Notes: generated by a model not told the origin, from the letters alone. A stretch of DNA of 64,000 nt from Cystobasidium ongulense (GCA_022835595.1 BQUP01000001.1:558001-622000); one strand, 5' to 3'; shown: positions 1 to 11,823, numbered from the stretch's first letter. Numbers and translations: made by a program.

Positions 1-1132
1 CTTTGATGGGAATCGTGCTCGAAGTTCCGAGACCTGCGTGAAGCGGATAATGGTGTAGATGTCTTAGCCTAAGATACTGACGAGAAGGGAGGAGAGTGGG
101 TCCTTGCACCGTACCTTTGGCACACATTCCGCCATAAACTTCTGTCCTCCCCGGCCAGGAATAACGGTCATCACAAGTAGCATATCTGCTTTCTTTCCAA
201 TAGCATCCGTGATGGCGCTTGATGGTGTATGTGGTGAGATTGCAACTCCACATCTCATGCCATGTTGATGGATGAGGTCGATAACACTGTCTGCTCCTTC
301 TGTTGAATTCAGAAAGGAGTTAAATGAGTGAAGCATAATCATTAGATGAATCTCTGACTAGGCTGACATAGGTGATTTCGGGGAGAGCAACGCACCTTCG
401 CCTGTCGCTTCAATGTGGAAAGTGTATGACTTGCCACCAGCATCAGCGACATCTTTGACCCACTTGATACCACGAATAGTAGTTGATGATTGTGTGCCTA
501 TCAGAAAGATCCTCGAGTGTGGGAGACTGTGGTGCGACTAGCTCACCCGTGCTGGATCAGCAACCATCATATGGCAGTCCATCCATGCGCCAGTAACGGA
601 GTCAGACACGCTTTTCAGAACAGGGGCGCCTAGGTTTCCAATATGCATAAAGGTAATGGGGTCATGGAGAGATAGAAGAGGGAGTTATCGAAGAAATGGG
701 GATGTACAAGTATACCGAGGTCGACTTTGTCAGGCACTGCTTCTCGGGCTATGGATATAGGTTTGTCATTAGGATGCGGCTCACCAATAGTGATATTAGG
801 TACAAAATGACTGTGTAGTAATACTCAGCAGTCAGGTATTGTCGGTTTAAAGGGTTGAAAGAGCGAGAGTAGTCGCGTTGTGCTCACCCATCCATGACAT
901 CTGTCATTTGATACGAAGCGGGGCAAAGTGGATACAGCGACAAGCGCAGCAAGGCAGAGAATACAGACTCAGCTGAAGAACCCCACGCTGAACAGATCTA
1001 TGCAATGCCTGCCAACGCACCCATGTGCAGCCAGTCTGCGCCGTCCTTGATCATTCTCGTGCATTCGGCGGTGAGCTTTCCAAAGTCCGAGGCCAGGATG
1101 GAGGGAGCGATCTTTGCTGTTGGGGTGGCCAT
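1..1132 (-). CDS. RPE1: Ribulose-phosphate 3-epimerase (3' end outside window)
   Basis: Interconverts ribulose-5-phosphate and xylulose-5-phosphate in the cytosolic non-oxidative pentose phosphate pathway. The N-terminus reads [20 protein letters not shown], carrying the family's conserved APSILASDF segment. Joined exons then give HMDVMDGHFVPN (metal/catalytic Asp region), the MDCHMMV strand with its metal His, and [13 protein letters not shown] near the phosphate site. Exons read from the complement of 1132-1021, 900-888, 810-785, 629-547, 462-396, 299-115 and 33-1, and all phases agree. Exon 2 is only 13 bases and exon 3 is 26 bases; together they encode the DVMDGHFVPN core. The ATG at 1132 matches the usual N-terminus. 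The last part of the protein lies beyond base 1. The family identification is firm. Confidence 0.95.
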
Positions 1133-1493
1133 CTTGTGCTTGTTACTATCCTGTTGCTCTTGAGGATGGTGGTGTTCTTTCGCAGCGTGGATGAGGTAAG
1201 AGCAGAACAAGTGGCGAGATGCTACGAGGAAGAAAGAAGTGTCGGAGAAATGGCAAAAGAGAAAGCTTTCTTCTCAGCAATACACACACGCTCGACAAGG
1301 CCCTGACTGTATTGCTGTAAAGGCCGATATACACGCTGCAGAACTCTCTCTACACAGCCAGCCCTTCCTGCTTCGTCTGAGCAATACCGCACAAGCTCGG
1401 CGAACACGACAATGGCAGCTGCAGCACGAGCAGATGACAATACCCATGGACGAAACGAATGATGTGGTCCACCTCCAGCTGCAACGTACAATC

Positions 1494-1948
1494 CTACGAT
1501 AGCGCCCTTTGCTGCGTTCTATGTGCCTCCTCCCTGACTAAGGCTTCTCGAATGACTGCAAGGGCAGCTTGTCGCACGACGGCACGAATTGCGGTGGATC
1601 GTTCGCAGCCCATACCGTGTGATGCATCGTCTAGCCAGGCCGTATGCTCGGGTTCTGCGCCTTCAGGGATCTCCTCCATGGCACAGTCATCCACGGGCGA
1701 CACAGCTGCAATTACTGGATTGTCGATACGGCGCCGTGGCTGTTGCGATCCTGCCTAGAAGCGAGAAGAGCATAGACTTGCAAAGGGACATGCGAGATTC
1801 CTGTGAGAATGTCGAGCTTGTATCAAAAAGCTCTCTCGAAGATTTGCAGGAGAGGCACCTCGTCCTGCGCAACTACTGTCCTACAGCTTGCACGTGAGTC
1901 CGCCCTCCAAGAGAAAGACGGCAACAAGCTTTTACGCAACCACCACAT
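1494..1948 (-). CDS. Weak candidate gene, possible mitochondrial protein
   Basis: I do not recognise this. On the minus strand an ATG at 1948 opens a stretch rich in Arg/Ser/Trp (MWWLRKSLLPSFSWRADSR) that resembles a mitochondrial targeting peptide. A plausible intron (GTGCCT donor, TTCTAG acceptor) joins it to an Ala/Glu-rich exon containing CERSTAIRAVVRQAALAVI, ending at a stop at 1494. A second plausible coding stretch follows in another frame (about 1222-1491), so the 3' end may be longer with one more intron. It sits 360 bases upstream of RPE1 on the same strand. No domain was recognised. It could be chance open frame, so confidence is low. Confidence 0.3.
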
Positions 1949-3122
1949 GCTTTCGTCGGAGGATCAGACAGCCAAGGGATCACAACACACCTCGTCGACC
2001 AAATCTCGCCTTCCGATGCGGAATGGGAGGGCTGATGCAGCCTTCGCGCCTCCTGTTTCTCACTGCTCGCGGGCGAGGGGAGCCAGGTGTATAGCAAGTT
2101 TGAGGCATGGCATCAGCATGGGTGGGACAAATGGACCTGCATGATGCTACTAATGATAGTAGCCATGCAGCCCCAACGAAAGAACACGACCATTCTCGCC
2201 CATTCTCGTCAGCAACCGACCTGCTGACCTAAGCATAACGGGTGTTTCAGTTTCAGCCTGACGCAACGTCTGGCCCACGGTTGACAAGGAAAGAAGGGCT
2301 GATACCGAGAAAGCAAAAGCAAGCAGGATGGCGAGCAGCATGGAACCAAGCATGCCAGCCAGCTTGAGCATATTTGAGAGGATGGCCATCCTCTTCATCG
2401 ACTGGCGAGGTTTCCTGTAGAACGCCAACCAGCTTCTATTCTCCTCCAAGTCAAGTCAAGTCCACTTCGGGTATGTCACATTTTCAACTGTCCAGGCTTC
2501 ATTACGACCTGAAACTAAAGCTTAAATTCATTGCTGGCTCCCCTTGTATGCTTCGAAACAGCAGCCCTTGTACCACGTGCTACCTCGGATGCCTTGGCTG
2601 GCCTGTACATCGGGCAGCAGCAAGCAAGCGAGCACAAATTACGGACAGTGGAAGCTTCTGGCTGTTATAGACTGGCTTTCCTCCGACTACCGTATCCGAT
2701 ATCGCTACAGTAAGTTCAAAAACTGGTTTCCCTGAGCAATGAGGTTGGCGAGATTCTGCGCCAAACAGCAGCACAGAAAGGCTGATGCAACGGCTTTCGT
2801 TCAGTCTGTCTCTGTCTCTCTACTGAGCGGGCTGCATCTAGGCCCGACTCGCCCGCTGCGAGACGACGTCGCCGCCTCCACAGCATACCGCTTCGCTCAA
2901 TATAGCAAGGCATTAGTAAAGCAAGTCAGCATTACACAGGCAACATGCTACCTTTACCAAGACCGTACTTCCCTCCAAGCCCGGCCTCGATGCCTCCTGG
3001 AAGCTGTAAGTCAATCCATTCCAATCATGTGATTACTAGTATACATGTGTCACAGAGAGTCAATGCCATTTCAGGTGTGCAGACCCCACTATCTAGATCA
3101 GATTTACTGACTTGCTCAGCAT
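1949..3122. other. Intergenic or undecided region
   Basis: Apart from the doubtful membrane ORF at 2150-2398 I see no supported gene. The right part (about 2945-3122) is probably the 5' untranslated region of the C2H2 gene. It includes a small ATG exon candidate at 2945 followed by a GTAAGT donor and a TTGCTCAG acceptor just before 3123. The phase of that join does not match the downstream frame, so I left the start at 3123. Confidence 0.4.
2150..2398 (-). CDS. Small single-pass membrane ORF (doubtful)
   Basis: An 82-codon frame begins with ATG at 2398. After a short basic N-terminus (MKRMAILSNMLK) it has a long hydrophobic stretch (LAGMLGSMLLAILLAFAFSV) and an Arg-rich tail ending in GLHGYYH. 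It could be a signal anchor protein, or the first exon of a longer minus-strand gene towards 1494-1948. No homolog is recognised and no splice evidence fixes it. It may be a chance frame. Confidence 0.18.
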   Translation of the reverse strand: MKRMAILSNMLKLAGMLGSMLLAILLAFAFSVSALLSLSTVGQTLRQAETETPVMLRSAGRLLTRMGENGRVLSLGLHGYYH

Positions 3123-4877
3123 ATGTTCAAAGCTTCAGACCCAGGTCATGCTGCTTCGAACCGCCTGCCAGCTCTCCACAACTTCCTCAACGGTGAGAGC
3201 GGCATGTCAGGCGATGATACCGAATACAAGCCTCGTTCTTTGCCAAGCTTGAGATCACTCAATATACTACCATCGTCATCAGCACCCCTATCCCACACAC
3301 CGTATGGCACCCCGCCGAACTTCGCCAATGCGTCCCCCACGATGGACTTTGTTCGACCAAATTTCAGAGCAGCCACTTCTAATGTGCGGGATTCGTCACA
3401 TTCTGCAACTTGGCCAAGACGCAAAAGAGACTTGTCGGAATGTGAGACTCGACCTCATAGGAGTACTAGTGCTTCTTCTAGCGTCGCGAGCATGACCAGC
3501 AGTAGTAGCTATACCGGCAGCACAAATACAGCTTCAAGCGAACATCATGCCATCAATGGAAGTATGGGAACGAGGTATGCACCTGCCTCAGCTACGAAGC
3601 TGTTTCATCTACCAGACCAGAGTTCTTCACTATATTCTTACAATGAAGATGTTTCAGACCCTTTTGCGCACCCTCATCCTTCCAGCGACCTCCTTCGCCA
3701 GCAACTACTTCCTCTAAGCTTAGATTCTTCAAGACCGCCATCCCCCTTCTCCGAGTCTACTACTCCCATACTGATTCTTTCTGCAGGCAGGGAGTCAAGG
3801 TCGATGCGTCCAGCATCGGGCAAGTCGGGTTCTACTACTCCTCTCAATTATTATCCTCCACATCGGCCAGAAGACTCTTCAGGCCGTCTGAAGTCCGAAA
3901 AGTCTCTCCTAGATCTTCTAAGTGAAGAACCAGTACCAAAGCGCCAATATCTGAAGCACGGTCCCATTTCAGCGATTGGAAGTGTAGGCCAGGATGTCAC
4001 AGCGTATCAGAGAGTTGGGTTCTCTCCCAGGCGTACCAGCAGCAAATACCAGATTCTACCTTCTCCACATTATCAATCCTTGTTTGACCCAAATTACTCT
4101 CCATTTCACAAACTGGAGCAGCCGTTCCCATACTCTACCAGTTTATCCTCCCGCATTTCAGGAAAGCTACCTGACCAGCATAGGTTGTATCTTGAGCCCG
4201 TCGCTGCTTCCCCAAATAGCCCGGCCGGTTCACACGGCTATCAGACCTCCAAGTCAAATCCAGTAGCCGAAGCTACTTCTTACAGGAATAAACGCCCTTT
4301 ACGATCAGCTCCTTCGTCCTCGTATCACTTCTATGATTCTTCGACGTCGGCGATGACTTTAGATCCCTCCGCACCTTTCGAACACGAAACTGAAGCAAAG
4401 GTCAGTGAATGCGAGAACAAATCATATACGCAGCACTGACATATGATGTACCTTCATTTCATAGGACAAATATATAGATAATACAACGCAATTCGAACGT
4501 CCGTTTGCCTGTCCAGGCTGCGAACGCACCTTCGCTCGTAGATATGACCGCAATCGACATGCTCGAAGGCACACAGGCGAGAAGGTATGCAAGCCATCAA
4601 TATGCCAGAAAGAAAAGCTCGGTTTGAAAGATAGTAGCCGCTGACATCTTTTCATGTACTTCTTCAGCCATATGTTTGCAGGAATCCAAATTGCGAAGAG
4701 GAGTTCATCAGACCTGATGCATTGCAGTGAGTGCAGATTTTTGCGTTCATGACCTATATATGACGGGAGGGTCGATTGCTTAGCTGAACCCATCGTACTA
4801 GGCGACATTATCGTTGCAACCCAAAATGTGATATCTTCCGCTCCAGTCCTCGCCCTTCCGACCTTCCTACGCGCTAG
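3123..4877 (+). CDS. C2H2 zinc-finger transcription factor
   Basis: Predicted nuclear DNA-binding protein of about 510 residues. Exons 3123-4400, 4465-4584, 4668-4726 and 4802-4877 join in phase. The first 425 residues are Ser/Pro-rich and low in complexity, as in fungal activation or regulatory regions. The C-terminus carries two fingers. The first is CPGC followed 12 residues later by H-x3-H (canonical C2H2) and the HTGEKPYVC linker. The second has CRNPNC spacing, a first His, and then a Cys-containing end (HYRCNPKC) in place of the final His, so it is atypical. The arrangement resembles stress- or calcium-responsive fungal fingers such as Crz1/Prz1, but that is a resemblance only. The true start could lie upstream in an extra 5' exon. 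Confidence 0.85.
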
Positions 4878-4997
4878 TGGTCTTTAATATGGGACTTAGG
4901 CTTCGACATAAATGCAACATATGTCGGCACCTTTCTTAACTTCCGAGAAAATGAGCCCAAAACCAGAATGACTAGTGCATTACGCAACTGTAGTTTC

Positions 4998-5025
4998 ACA
5001 TCCTTACATCCTTACATCCTCACAT
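4998..5025. repeat. Three tandem copies of an ACATCCTT octamer
   Basis: The 8-base unit ACATCCTT is repeated three times (the last copy ends in C) just after the C2H2 gene. This is a short satellite-like stutter in the 3' flank with no visible function. Confidence 0.7.
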
Positions 5026-5173
5026 ATTCTTATATCTCAATCCGTAATTCTTGATGTGGATCAGCCGTCTAAATTCAGAACGTAATCAAACATAATCTCG
5101 CGAGCCTCACTCGATCAGAGATGATAATCCTTTCCCACGGCCCGTCTCTTCCATACTTGACCGATGAAGGCAT

Positions 5174-6933
5174 CTAGTCGTCTACGAGTTCCATAAGGTC
5201 AATGTGTGAATCTCTCAACATCCAAGCGGTTCTTATGACTTACCCATTATCTTGGTGAACTAGGACCGGTTCCGTCTCTTTTGCAGTAGGGTTTGTGAAA
5301 AGAACATTTTCGTTCTGCGCAAGCATTGTGTTGGTCAGTTTCTGATGCTTCGAGGTGGGGAGCACAGTACATAGCTTACGATACCGAGTGAAAGGTGAAT
5401 CCCCGCAGGCTCTGGTACATATTCCGAAACTGCCTTCTCCTTGTTGATCAGCGAAGCGATATTGGCGACAATGGTGTCGGCCTGGAACCAGCCACTGGTC
5501 ATTTGGAAGGCGAGTCAGAAAGATGGTTGCCAAGGCAAACAATTCGAGATTAAATACTCACGGTCGGGCAGCCTTGTGTGCGCCAGTGTCTGCAACATCT
5601 CCCAGTGCGAAAACATGAGGAAGATCTTCGTCTTTGATCTGTAGTGTTGGTTTGACACGGATGAAGCCTTTTTCATCAACGCATTTTGGCAGAATTTGCT
5701 GAATGAATTGCGAATTCGGTGTCTGTCCTGTTGAAACGATCTACAGCAATGTCGAAGATTAGCATTTTCAATCTCGGATATGGCGCTTGCTAGTGTGCTT
5801 ACTGCAAGGTCGGCTGATAGCTCGTTGCCGTCGAGAAGCTTTACATTAAAGGTCGAACCATTATTCGGGAACCCTTCGGCTGGAATTACGACCCTATGAC
5901 CAAGAACAAGATTGATGCAAAGTACTTTGGCTCTCGCTTCGATAGTCTCGTGCAATTTGTGATGGAAATTATTCATGATCTGGTTTCGGGAATGAACTAG
6001 TGTGACGTTCTTGGAGGGGTATAACTCCTTGATGTCCGTGGACATCTGCACACCGACTGCTCCTCCTCCGATGATAACGATGTTATTCGACTTTTCAACT
6101 TGTGTAGAATGGCAGAAGAGGTACTGGAGGCCAGCATCTTTGCCGTGCGTGGGAAGCGTGGATGGTGGAGTATACCTAGCACCGGTTGCGATGACCTAAA
6201 GGCAAACGAGCGGATTAAATGAATCAGATCTCTCGCCTTATTCAATTGACGGGAAAGCAAAAATCTACTCACCAGGAACTCATAAGGCACTTCATCGGTG
6301 AAGACACCATCTAGCTCAATCTTGCGATCAAGCTTAACTTTGTTCTTTGTAAAGTCAGTAGCCGCAGCTTGTACAACCCTACCAGATCCTTTAGGGCAAT
6401 CCTTGAAAGTGCCAGGATTGAAAGGAATGAAGGCTTTTCGCTTGTCAATGATACCGGATCCATCCTTGTTGCCAGATGTAGGTTCCCATCTAGGATCAGA
6501 AGAGCCTTTTGTAACGCTAAAGCGAGGGAAAGCGAAAATGTGTTGAAAGTGCGAGTTCTTTTCGATTACGAGAATCCGATGTGTCTTGTAGAAAGCGGGT
6601 GCAAGTAATTGCGCGCTTCGAATGCCTGTGATAGTAAGGGTGGTACAGGCGGAAGGAAGAATGATCGTGCCGAACGAAAAAGAAACAGAGGCAAAAAAGC
6701 CGGGATCAGACTGCTTGTCCGACATCAATACGCCTCAGTAACCGCGACTCACCGGTAAAGCTGCCACCAATGACAACAATATAAGGACGGAGCTGTGCTG
6801 GGGCAGGTCCTCCCATATTCGCAGCCCACCACGCTGCAGCGAGTGCGAACGAGCAGAGGAGGAAAGCAGTCAAGGCGAGGGCTGTTTCTTGCGGAGGGAG
6901 GATAGCCGGCAGAGAGGACGGGAGGACAGGCAT
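5174..6933 (-). CDS. FSP1/AIFM2 (AMID)-like FAD NAD(P)H oxidoreductase
   Basis: Pyridine nucleotide-disulfide oxidoreductase fold of the AMID/FSP1 branch, expected to use FAD and NAD(P)H to reduce quinone-type acceptors. The N-terminus (MPVLPSSLPAIL) precedes a hydrophobic segment of about 20 residues (LTAFLLCSFALAAAWWAAN), a likely membrane anchor. Next come the FAD Rossmann strand YIVVIGGSFTG, the strand HRILVIEKN, then PRFSV typical of this branch. IVIIGGGAVGVQ (second Rossmann site), IVSTGQTPNS and HVFALGDVADTG (flavin-binding ATG/GD motifs) follow. The last exon gives GDSHIDLMELVDD and a stop at 5174. At least six introns are present. Human FSP1 uses N-myristoylation, whereas here a hydrophobic anchor appears to serve. 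Substrate and location are inferred. Confidence 0.88.
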
Positions 6934-7463
6934 GAGGGTCAGACAGCTGCTTGAAAGAGCACAGATGAGAAAGAAAGAGAAGATTGAAAAGGCGACCTGG
7001 CCTCACCTTTTTGAAAAACTGCGGCAGATTGATGATTGATCAAAAGTTAATCAGATCACACCCGACATGTCCGCCGCTCGTCCGGCGACCCGACTGCGCG
7101 TGCAGACAATCCGACGCCGTCCGAGCACGCGCAGGAGACGCCAAGCCACCTTTATCAAGCGAACAGTAGATAGCAGCTGTCAGCTCAGCAGAGACGGCGT
7201 GACTGTGCGGTTAGAAGTGCTTTTGTTGCAGAGGTTATCTGGCCATGCTGAATAGCTTGCCGATCCTGCAAGGCTCTTGCAAGACTATCTTCCGTCAGGA
7301 ATGCCCACAGAGTTTGCTATATAATGTTACCTAGCCTCTAAGATGTTTCAGATCAACTTTTCATACATTACTGCACCAAAGTGACTACCTCGATTTTCAC
7401 TACGATAACTAAATGCGACTACTCGATAGTATCTTACTTAAACTTTACTACATGCACTCTTGT
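6934..7463. other. Promoter region of the FSP1-like gene and 3' flank of GT62
   Basis: About 530 bases lie between two minus-strand genes. No coding frame is supported. The part near 6934 should hold the FSP1-like promoter and leader. A TATA-like stretch (CTATATAATG) lies near 7318 on the plus strand, with no plus-strand gene to match it. Confidence 0.5.
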
Positions 7464-9584
7464 TCATTGACCTCGGCACAAAGGTTGCTTCATGATGCTA
7501 TTGTAGTGACGAACAGGGCCAACAAAGCCAGTCAGACATAGCTTTGATCCTCTGATTGGCAAATGGTACTCACAATGCAGCACAAACAGATTCGGTAAGC
7601 CAACTACTCTCGCCCCCAATCTTTTAGCAAGTACACCGAACGCCTCCGTCTCTAGCTGATTTTCGAAGATCCAGCTAGGAAATATAGCTCCCATGCGATG
7701 CACTTCCGCTCGTACTAATGCGGCCACACCACCAATTCCATCCAACGGTTGCAACCGACCAATATAAGCAGGTGACGAAACGTTAAGGCGCTGATCTGTC
7801 TCAGGGAGGGAATTGATATATCTCGGATCTGAAGAGAAGATTTCGGGTTGGTTGGGGTGTTTTACTACTTCTCCATCGGAAGCCGAGGAGGTCGAAGTTT
7901 GCGCAACTGTATAAGGAACATATTCATCCGCTAGATGAACACGATGCATGTGCTGCCAGATATTGCCTTCTATGAGTAGATGATCAGGCTTCATATCTGC
8001 TTTCAGTTTCAGACTTTCAGGTGTTTCTGCCCAATTGTTCATATCGAATCCAAGCAAGTTGCCGTCTGGTAATCTTTTCATAGCATTTGGTATGATAACA
8101 TCATTCCATTCTGCTTCATTGAGATTACTTGGCGCGGGTATGGTCGCTTTTTGCCTTGCTTCGTTGCTCAGATATTGACCGTTTTGTTCCACAATCCCTG
8201 CTTTGCCATATAAAAGCAAATCCTGGAACAGCGTAGGCGATACTTCTGCAATATCGCTATCTACCCATAACACCCAATCTACGGTGGGTTCGAGCGTAGC
8301 CGTAATAAGATATGTTCTCGCTCTTGCCATCACAGACCTTCGTTGCAATTGAACAGGGTAAGAATGCCTGTTCGCCCCGCTGGGTACTTGTAGATTGAAG
8401 TCTTTATGAAGCATAGTGATATGTCGATATCGTTCGTGGTCTTCCCGGTTTGCACGTTCCTGCACTAATCGATGCAGTACATCGCCGGTGTCGTCATCTT
8501 CGTCGCCAACGAGGAAACCTAGAGACGTGTTCACTGAAGGATGTGCTAATCCATCTATCAAGCTGAAGAGATGCGGAAGATCTGGAGCACTGTTGCGTAA
8601 GGGGCATAGAATGAGGAGATGTAGATCATCGGAGGAAATGGGTACGTTAGGTGGATGGGCCCTTGTTTGCGTAGAGATGGAAGAGACGGAGGAAGACGCA
8701 GGATAGTCGGAAAGAGCGTGAAGAGGTGTCTGAGGCGAGAAATCGTGCAGAGTGACACCAGTGTATGGATCTTGCGAGAAGCTATGTTGAGCTGTATGTC
8801 CGGAGTGTTCTGAACTATGCCGCGAAAGAGCAATTGGTCTCCTCGCCCATCCTGCATCTTGCAGCGCTTTCTCCGTGTACATAGGCGTTCTTTGCACTAA
8901 TCCGGTTGCGAAACCGACGACTGTCGCTATGCCCAGCAAGGCAAGTACAAGAACAGCAAGTCTCGCGAGGGACATGAGCCAGGTGTATCGCCGAGTTGGA
9001 TGTGTACCGGCGACCGGGGTCACAGACCCAGACGACGACGACAAACAACACTTATTCCTCAGCGATGAAGGTGGGTGGTAGTGTTGTTGATTGTGATGGG
9101 ACTGGCTTCGCTGCCGTTGCTTGCACGTGCATTTCTCATGCTTGTCTAGTAGAGGGTCACTCCCGTCATGGCCTTCGAGGTTTCTGTCCAAGGATAGCCT
9201 TTGTTTCCCGGAGAACAAGGGAAGATAGCCTCCACTATCTGCAGCAGCTGAAGGGCTCGAAGAAGCAAGCTGTCGAGCTGCGCGTCGAGCCAGGTGGACG
9301 ATGCTGTCGATTGACCATGGAGATGAGGCTGGGGTTGACGAGCCAGCCGAGCTATAGCTGGTCGCAGGATGGAGCAGAGGCGAGACTACTTCAACAGACG
9401 ATGAAGAGCTGGCAGCACAGCACGATGACTGCCTGTGGTGATGCGAGTTGTCCATCGAGCTTCTGTGCCCTCGAATGTTGCTGCTATTGTTGATGCTGTC
9501 GGGATGCCGCTCGTCGTGCTCGAGCCGCGAGCTTGACGAAGAGGCCGAGGACGAGACAGACTGCGAGTGAGGTCTTGGTAGCAT
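7464..9584 (-). CDS. GT62 alpha-mannosyltransferase (Mnn9/Anp1/Van1 family)
   Basis: Golgi type II membrane enzyme that extends N-glycan outer-chain mannan. About 706 residues from the ATG at 9584. A long Ser-rich cytosolic region comes first, then a transmembrane helix around residues 205-229 (LARLAVLVLALLGIA), then the catalytic domain. That domain has LLILCPLRNSA near 326, a divalent-metal DxD motif in VLWVDSDIAEVSP near 440, GGVAALVRAEVHRMGAIFPS, and GLPNLFVLH near the end, all hallmarks of GT62. The N-terminal extension is much longer than in yeast Mnn9. A GTGAGT donor falls just after FVLH, so the last 30 residues may be spliced differently. Which of Mnn9, Anp1 or Van1 it matches is not decided. 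Confidence 0.92.
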   Translation of the reverse strand: MLPRPHSQSVSSSASSSSSRLEHDERHPDSINNSSNIRGHRSSMDNSHHHRQSSCCAASSSSSVEVVSPLLHPATSYSSAGSSTPASSPWSIDSIVHLARRAARQLASSSPSAAADSGGYLPLFSGKQRLSLDRNLEGHDGSDPLLDKHEKCTCKQRQRSQSHHNQQHYHPPSSLRNKCCLSSSSGSVTPVAGTHPTRRYTWLMSLARLAVLVLALLGIATVVGFATGLVQRTPMYTEKALQDAGWARRPIALSRHSSEHSGHTAQHSFSQDPYTGVTLHDFSPQTPLHALSDYPASSSVSSISTQTRAHPPNVPISSDDLHLLILCPLRNSAPDLPHLFSLIDGLAHPSVNTSLGFLVGDEDDDTGDVLHRLVQERANREDHERYRHITMLHKDFNLQVPSGANRHSYPVQLQRRSVMARARTYLITATLEPTVDWVLWVDSDIAEVSPTLFQDLLLYGKAGIVEQNGQYLSNEARQKATIPAPSNLNEAEWNDVIIPNAMKRLPDGNLLGFDMNNWAETPESLKLKADMKPDHLLIEGNIWQHMHRVHLADEYVPYTVAQTSTSSASDGEVVKHPNQPEIFSSDPRYINSLPETDQRLNVSSPAYIGRLQPLDGIGGVAALVRAEVHRMGAIFPSWIFENQLETEAFGVLAKRLGARVVGLPNLFVLHCEYHLPIRGSKLCLTGFVGPVRHYNSIMKQPLCRGQ

Positions 9585-10517
9585 GGCTAGTCTGACGTTG
9601 TCCACGTTGTGCTCGCCGCTCTGCCTTAGTTGCTGCCTGACCTTGCCGTAATATCAATCTTCGCGGTTTGCAGTGCCCTTTTGAATGCCTGCCACGCGCC
9701 GTGTACACGTATTGAAGCAGCCAGCGTGCGAGAAGCGATGTGGTGTGGTGTATAGGTGTGTATTACTTGATGTAGCTTGATTGGTTGCTTGTCGTTGTCG
9801 GAGCAGTCGCAAGAGGCAGTCCTCGAAATGATAGCAATTCCTGAAATAGTAGTGGCAGCCGGAAAACCACGCGGTTGAATCGAAATGAGATTGAGGTAAA
9901 TACGACATTAATAATTCTGCATTGAGAGCATTACAAAACTATAGGTTCTCATCTCGATCACATTAGTAATTGGAGAATTGCTGCTAATAGGCCTTACATT
10001 TATTTCCTAATGGACTATCAAACCCACCCTTCAGCATCCAGACCCAACTAATTGCCTCCCCGAATTACGGCATCAGCTCGGTAGGTTGCTATATTTGCAA
10101 GTTGGACAGCATGAGAAGCACACGCATGTGATACGTGGAAGCTCCTTGTTCGTCTGTTTCCTCGTCGAACAGGTGTTATGGGGCTAAAGTAACTTAGTAA
10201 TGACTAATGCAATATTCAAGCGAGTAGATGCACATGCATTCACCTGTCACTCGTCACATCAACCATAACCCGTTAGTGCCTACATATTTGTGCTAGACAC
10301 ATGCTTCCAACCTCCGTGAGCCAATTCAGCCCTCGCACGTACACAGGATGAAAAGACAACCCACAACGTGATTCCCTACCAATTTGAAGTCTCATTGCAC
10401 TGTAACTTTAGAACACCTGCTACTCCATACTCCCTCCCACACACCCACTCTGACTAGAAAGTCGTCAGAGCACTGACAATTTCAACCTTGCCGAGACATT
10501 CCTGTTGAAGAATATTT
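9585..10517. other. Intergenic, GT62 promoter side
   Basis: About 930 bases with only short chance frames. This should contain the promoter and leader of the minus-strand GT62 gene and the 3' flank of the next minus-strand gene. No RNA gene or repeat was recognised. Confidence 0.5.
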
Positions 10518-11423
10518 TCACTGTTCCGCCTTTGATGCTGTAGCAGCAGCCGGTACATGTTCCAGCTGAGCCCAGTAATTTTCGTCTGGAGGCGGGACTG
10601 CATCAAAGGCTCTCGAAATGATGGCATTGAAGTGCGCTGGGCGGACTTCTGGCGCTCGATTCTTGGCGAATTGCCTATGGTAGGGTGATGGAGTGAGTGA
10701 CACACGGCGCACGTGACAATATTGGTACAAGTACCGGATGCAGATCCAGGAATTATAGGAGCAGAGCATCAGCATGTCTGACGACAAATGTGACTGAACT
10801 AACATGAATATTTCAGTAGTGAAACTGGCAATGCGACCTACCTCAAGTCTCGCTCAATATCCTCTGCCAGCCGAACGGAGATAGCAGCTTGGACTCTATG
10901 AAGGCGCGTATATCTGCAATGGGGCATGTAAGCTAGACTGTTTTAGACCAAGAATACGGTAGGTAATCATCGCTCACACTGCTCTGACGAAAATATAGTC
11001 GTCCACTATCGATTCCGGCATGTCGGCGCTTTCAGCAGCTTCAAATGCAGCATTGAACAGCATGATGGCGTTCAGGTAACTTGACGTGGTGTCTTCATGG
11101 CTCTTGGCTTGGGCCTTGCTCGTAGGTCTTAATCAGCCCAGAGTGCGTCAGTCGTGAACCCTGTCTCCCTAATCTAGGCCTGCAACTCACCTTGCATCTC
11201 TCTCTGACGAGTTTCCGCCATTCGCTGTCGCTGAGGCTGTTGCGGAGAGCGTAGAGTGGAGCGAGGTAATCACCTGCAGAGCTTCTGCAAACAGCAACCG
11301 CACGTTGGCGGCGCTGTCTCCGGCGAGGCTGCGCTTCTGGAGCTCGTGCAAGACGTGTACCTGGTTGCGCTCGTCGAGATTCACAAAGTCGGACAGCGGC
11401 GTCACAGCGGGGGCATGCAGCAT
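10518..11423 (-). CDS. Hypothetical protein, 200 residues
   Basis: Not recognised. Four exons, read from the complement of 11423-11191, 11118-10978, 10913-10842 and 10674-10518, join in phase to 200 codons plus stop. The protein begins MLHAPAVTPLSDFVNLDERN and is largely helical in character (VHVLHELQKRSLAGDS, LNAIMLFNAAFEAAESADM, IFVRAVYTRLHRVQAAISVR). It has a short Ser/Ala/Asn linker near residues 65-80 and an Ala-rich tail. There is no signal peptide, membrane helix or known catalytic motif. It is divergent from the RPI gene across a 400-base shared promoter. An alpha-helical adaptor or complex subunit is a guess. The consistent splice phases make it likely to be real. Confidence 0.6.
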
Positions 11424-11823
11424 GGTTGGGCGGGTCCAGGCAGTCGCTGTGGCTGTGATTCGGTTGCAACCAATGAGAGATGCAAACCAGTTGACATTGT
11501 CATAAAGCTGGTGGTGCTGTAATGCTGGTCGATCATCACGTCGAGAATGGATTACGCCGGATGGAGAGCATTCGCACTCGTTGCTTCCATCCTGAACCCT
11601 CGCACTCCGCTGCACGCCATCAAGACTGCATTCCTGGCTGACTGGACCCATCCTGCGCTGTCGGGAGCTGACCTCTTCGCACTTTTGGGCCTGCAAGTCA
11701 GCCGTCAATTGCCGACACGCCTGCTTCAAGGACCGAGTGGACACAGTCGAGTGCAACCACAGCCGTCAAGCTGTATACAGCGAGATAAACCAGACTGCTT
11801 TAATTGGATCACACTCCGTCACC
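11424..11823. promoter_or_regulatory. Shared divergent promoter region (unknown gene / RPI)
   Basis: 400 bases separate the ATG of the minus-strand 200-residue protein (11423) from the ATG of RPI (11824). Both genes point outward, so their promoters must lie here. No TATA box stands out. Confidence 0.5.
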
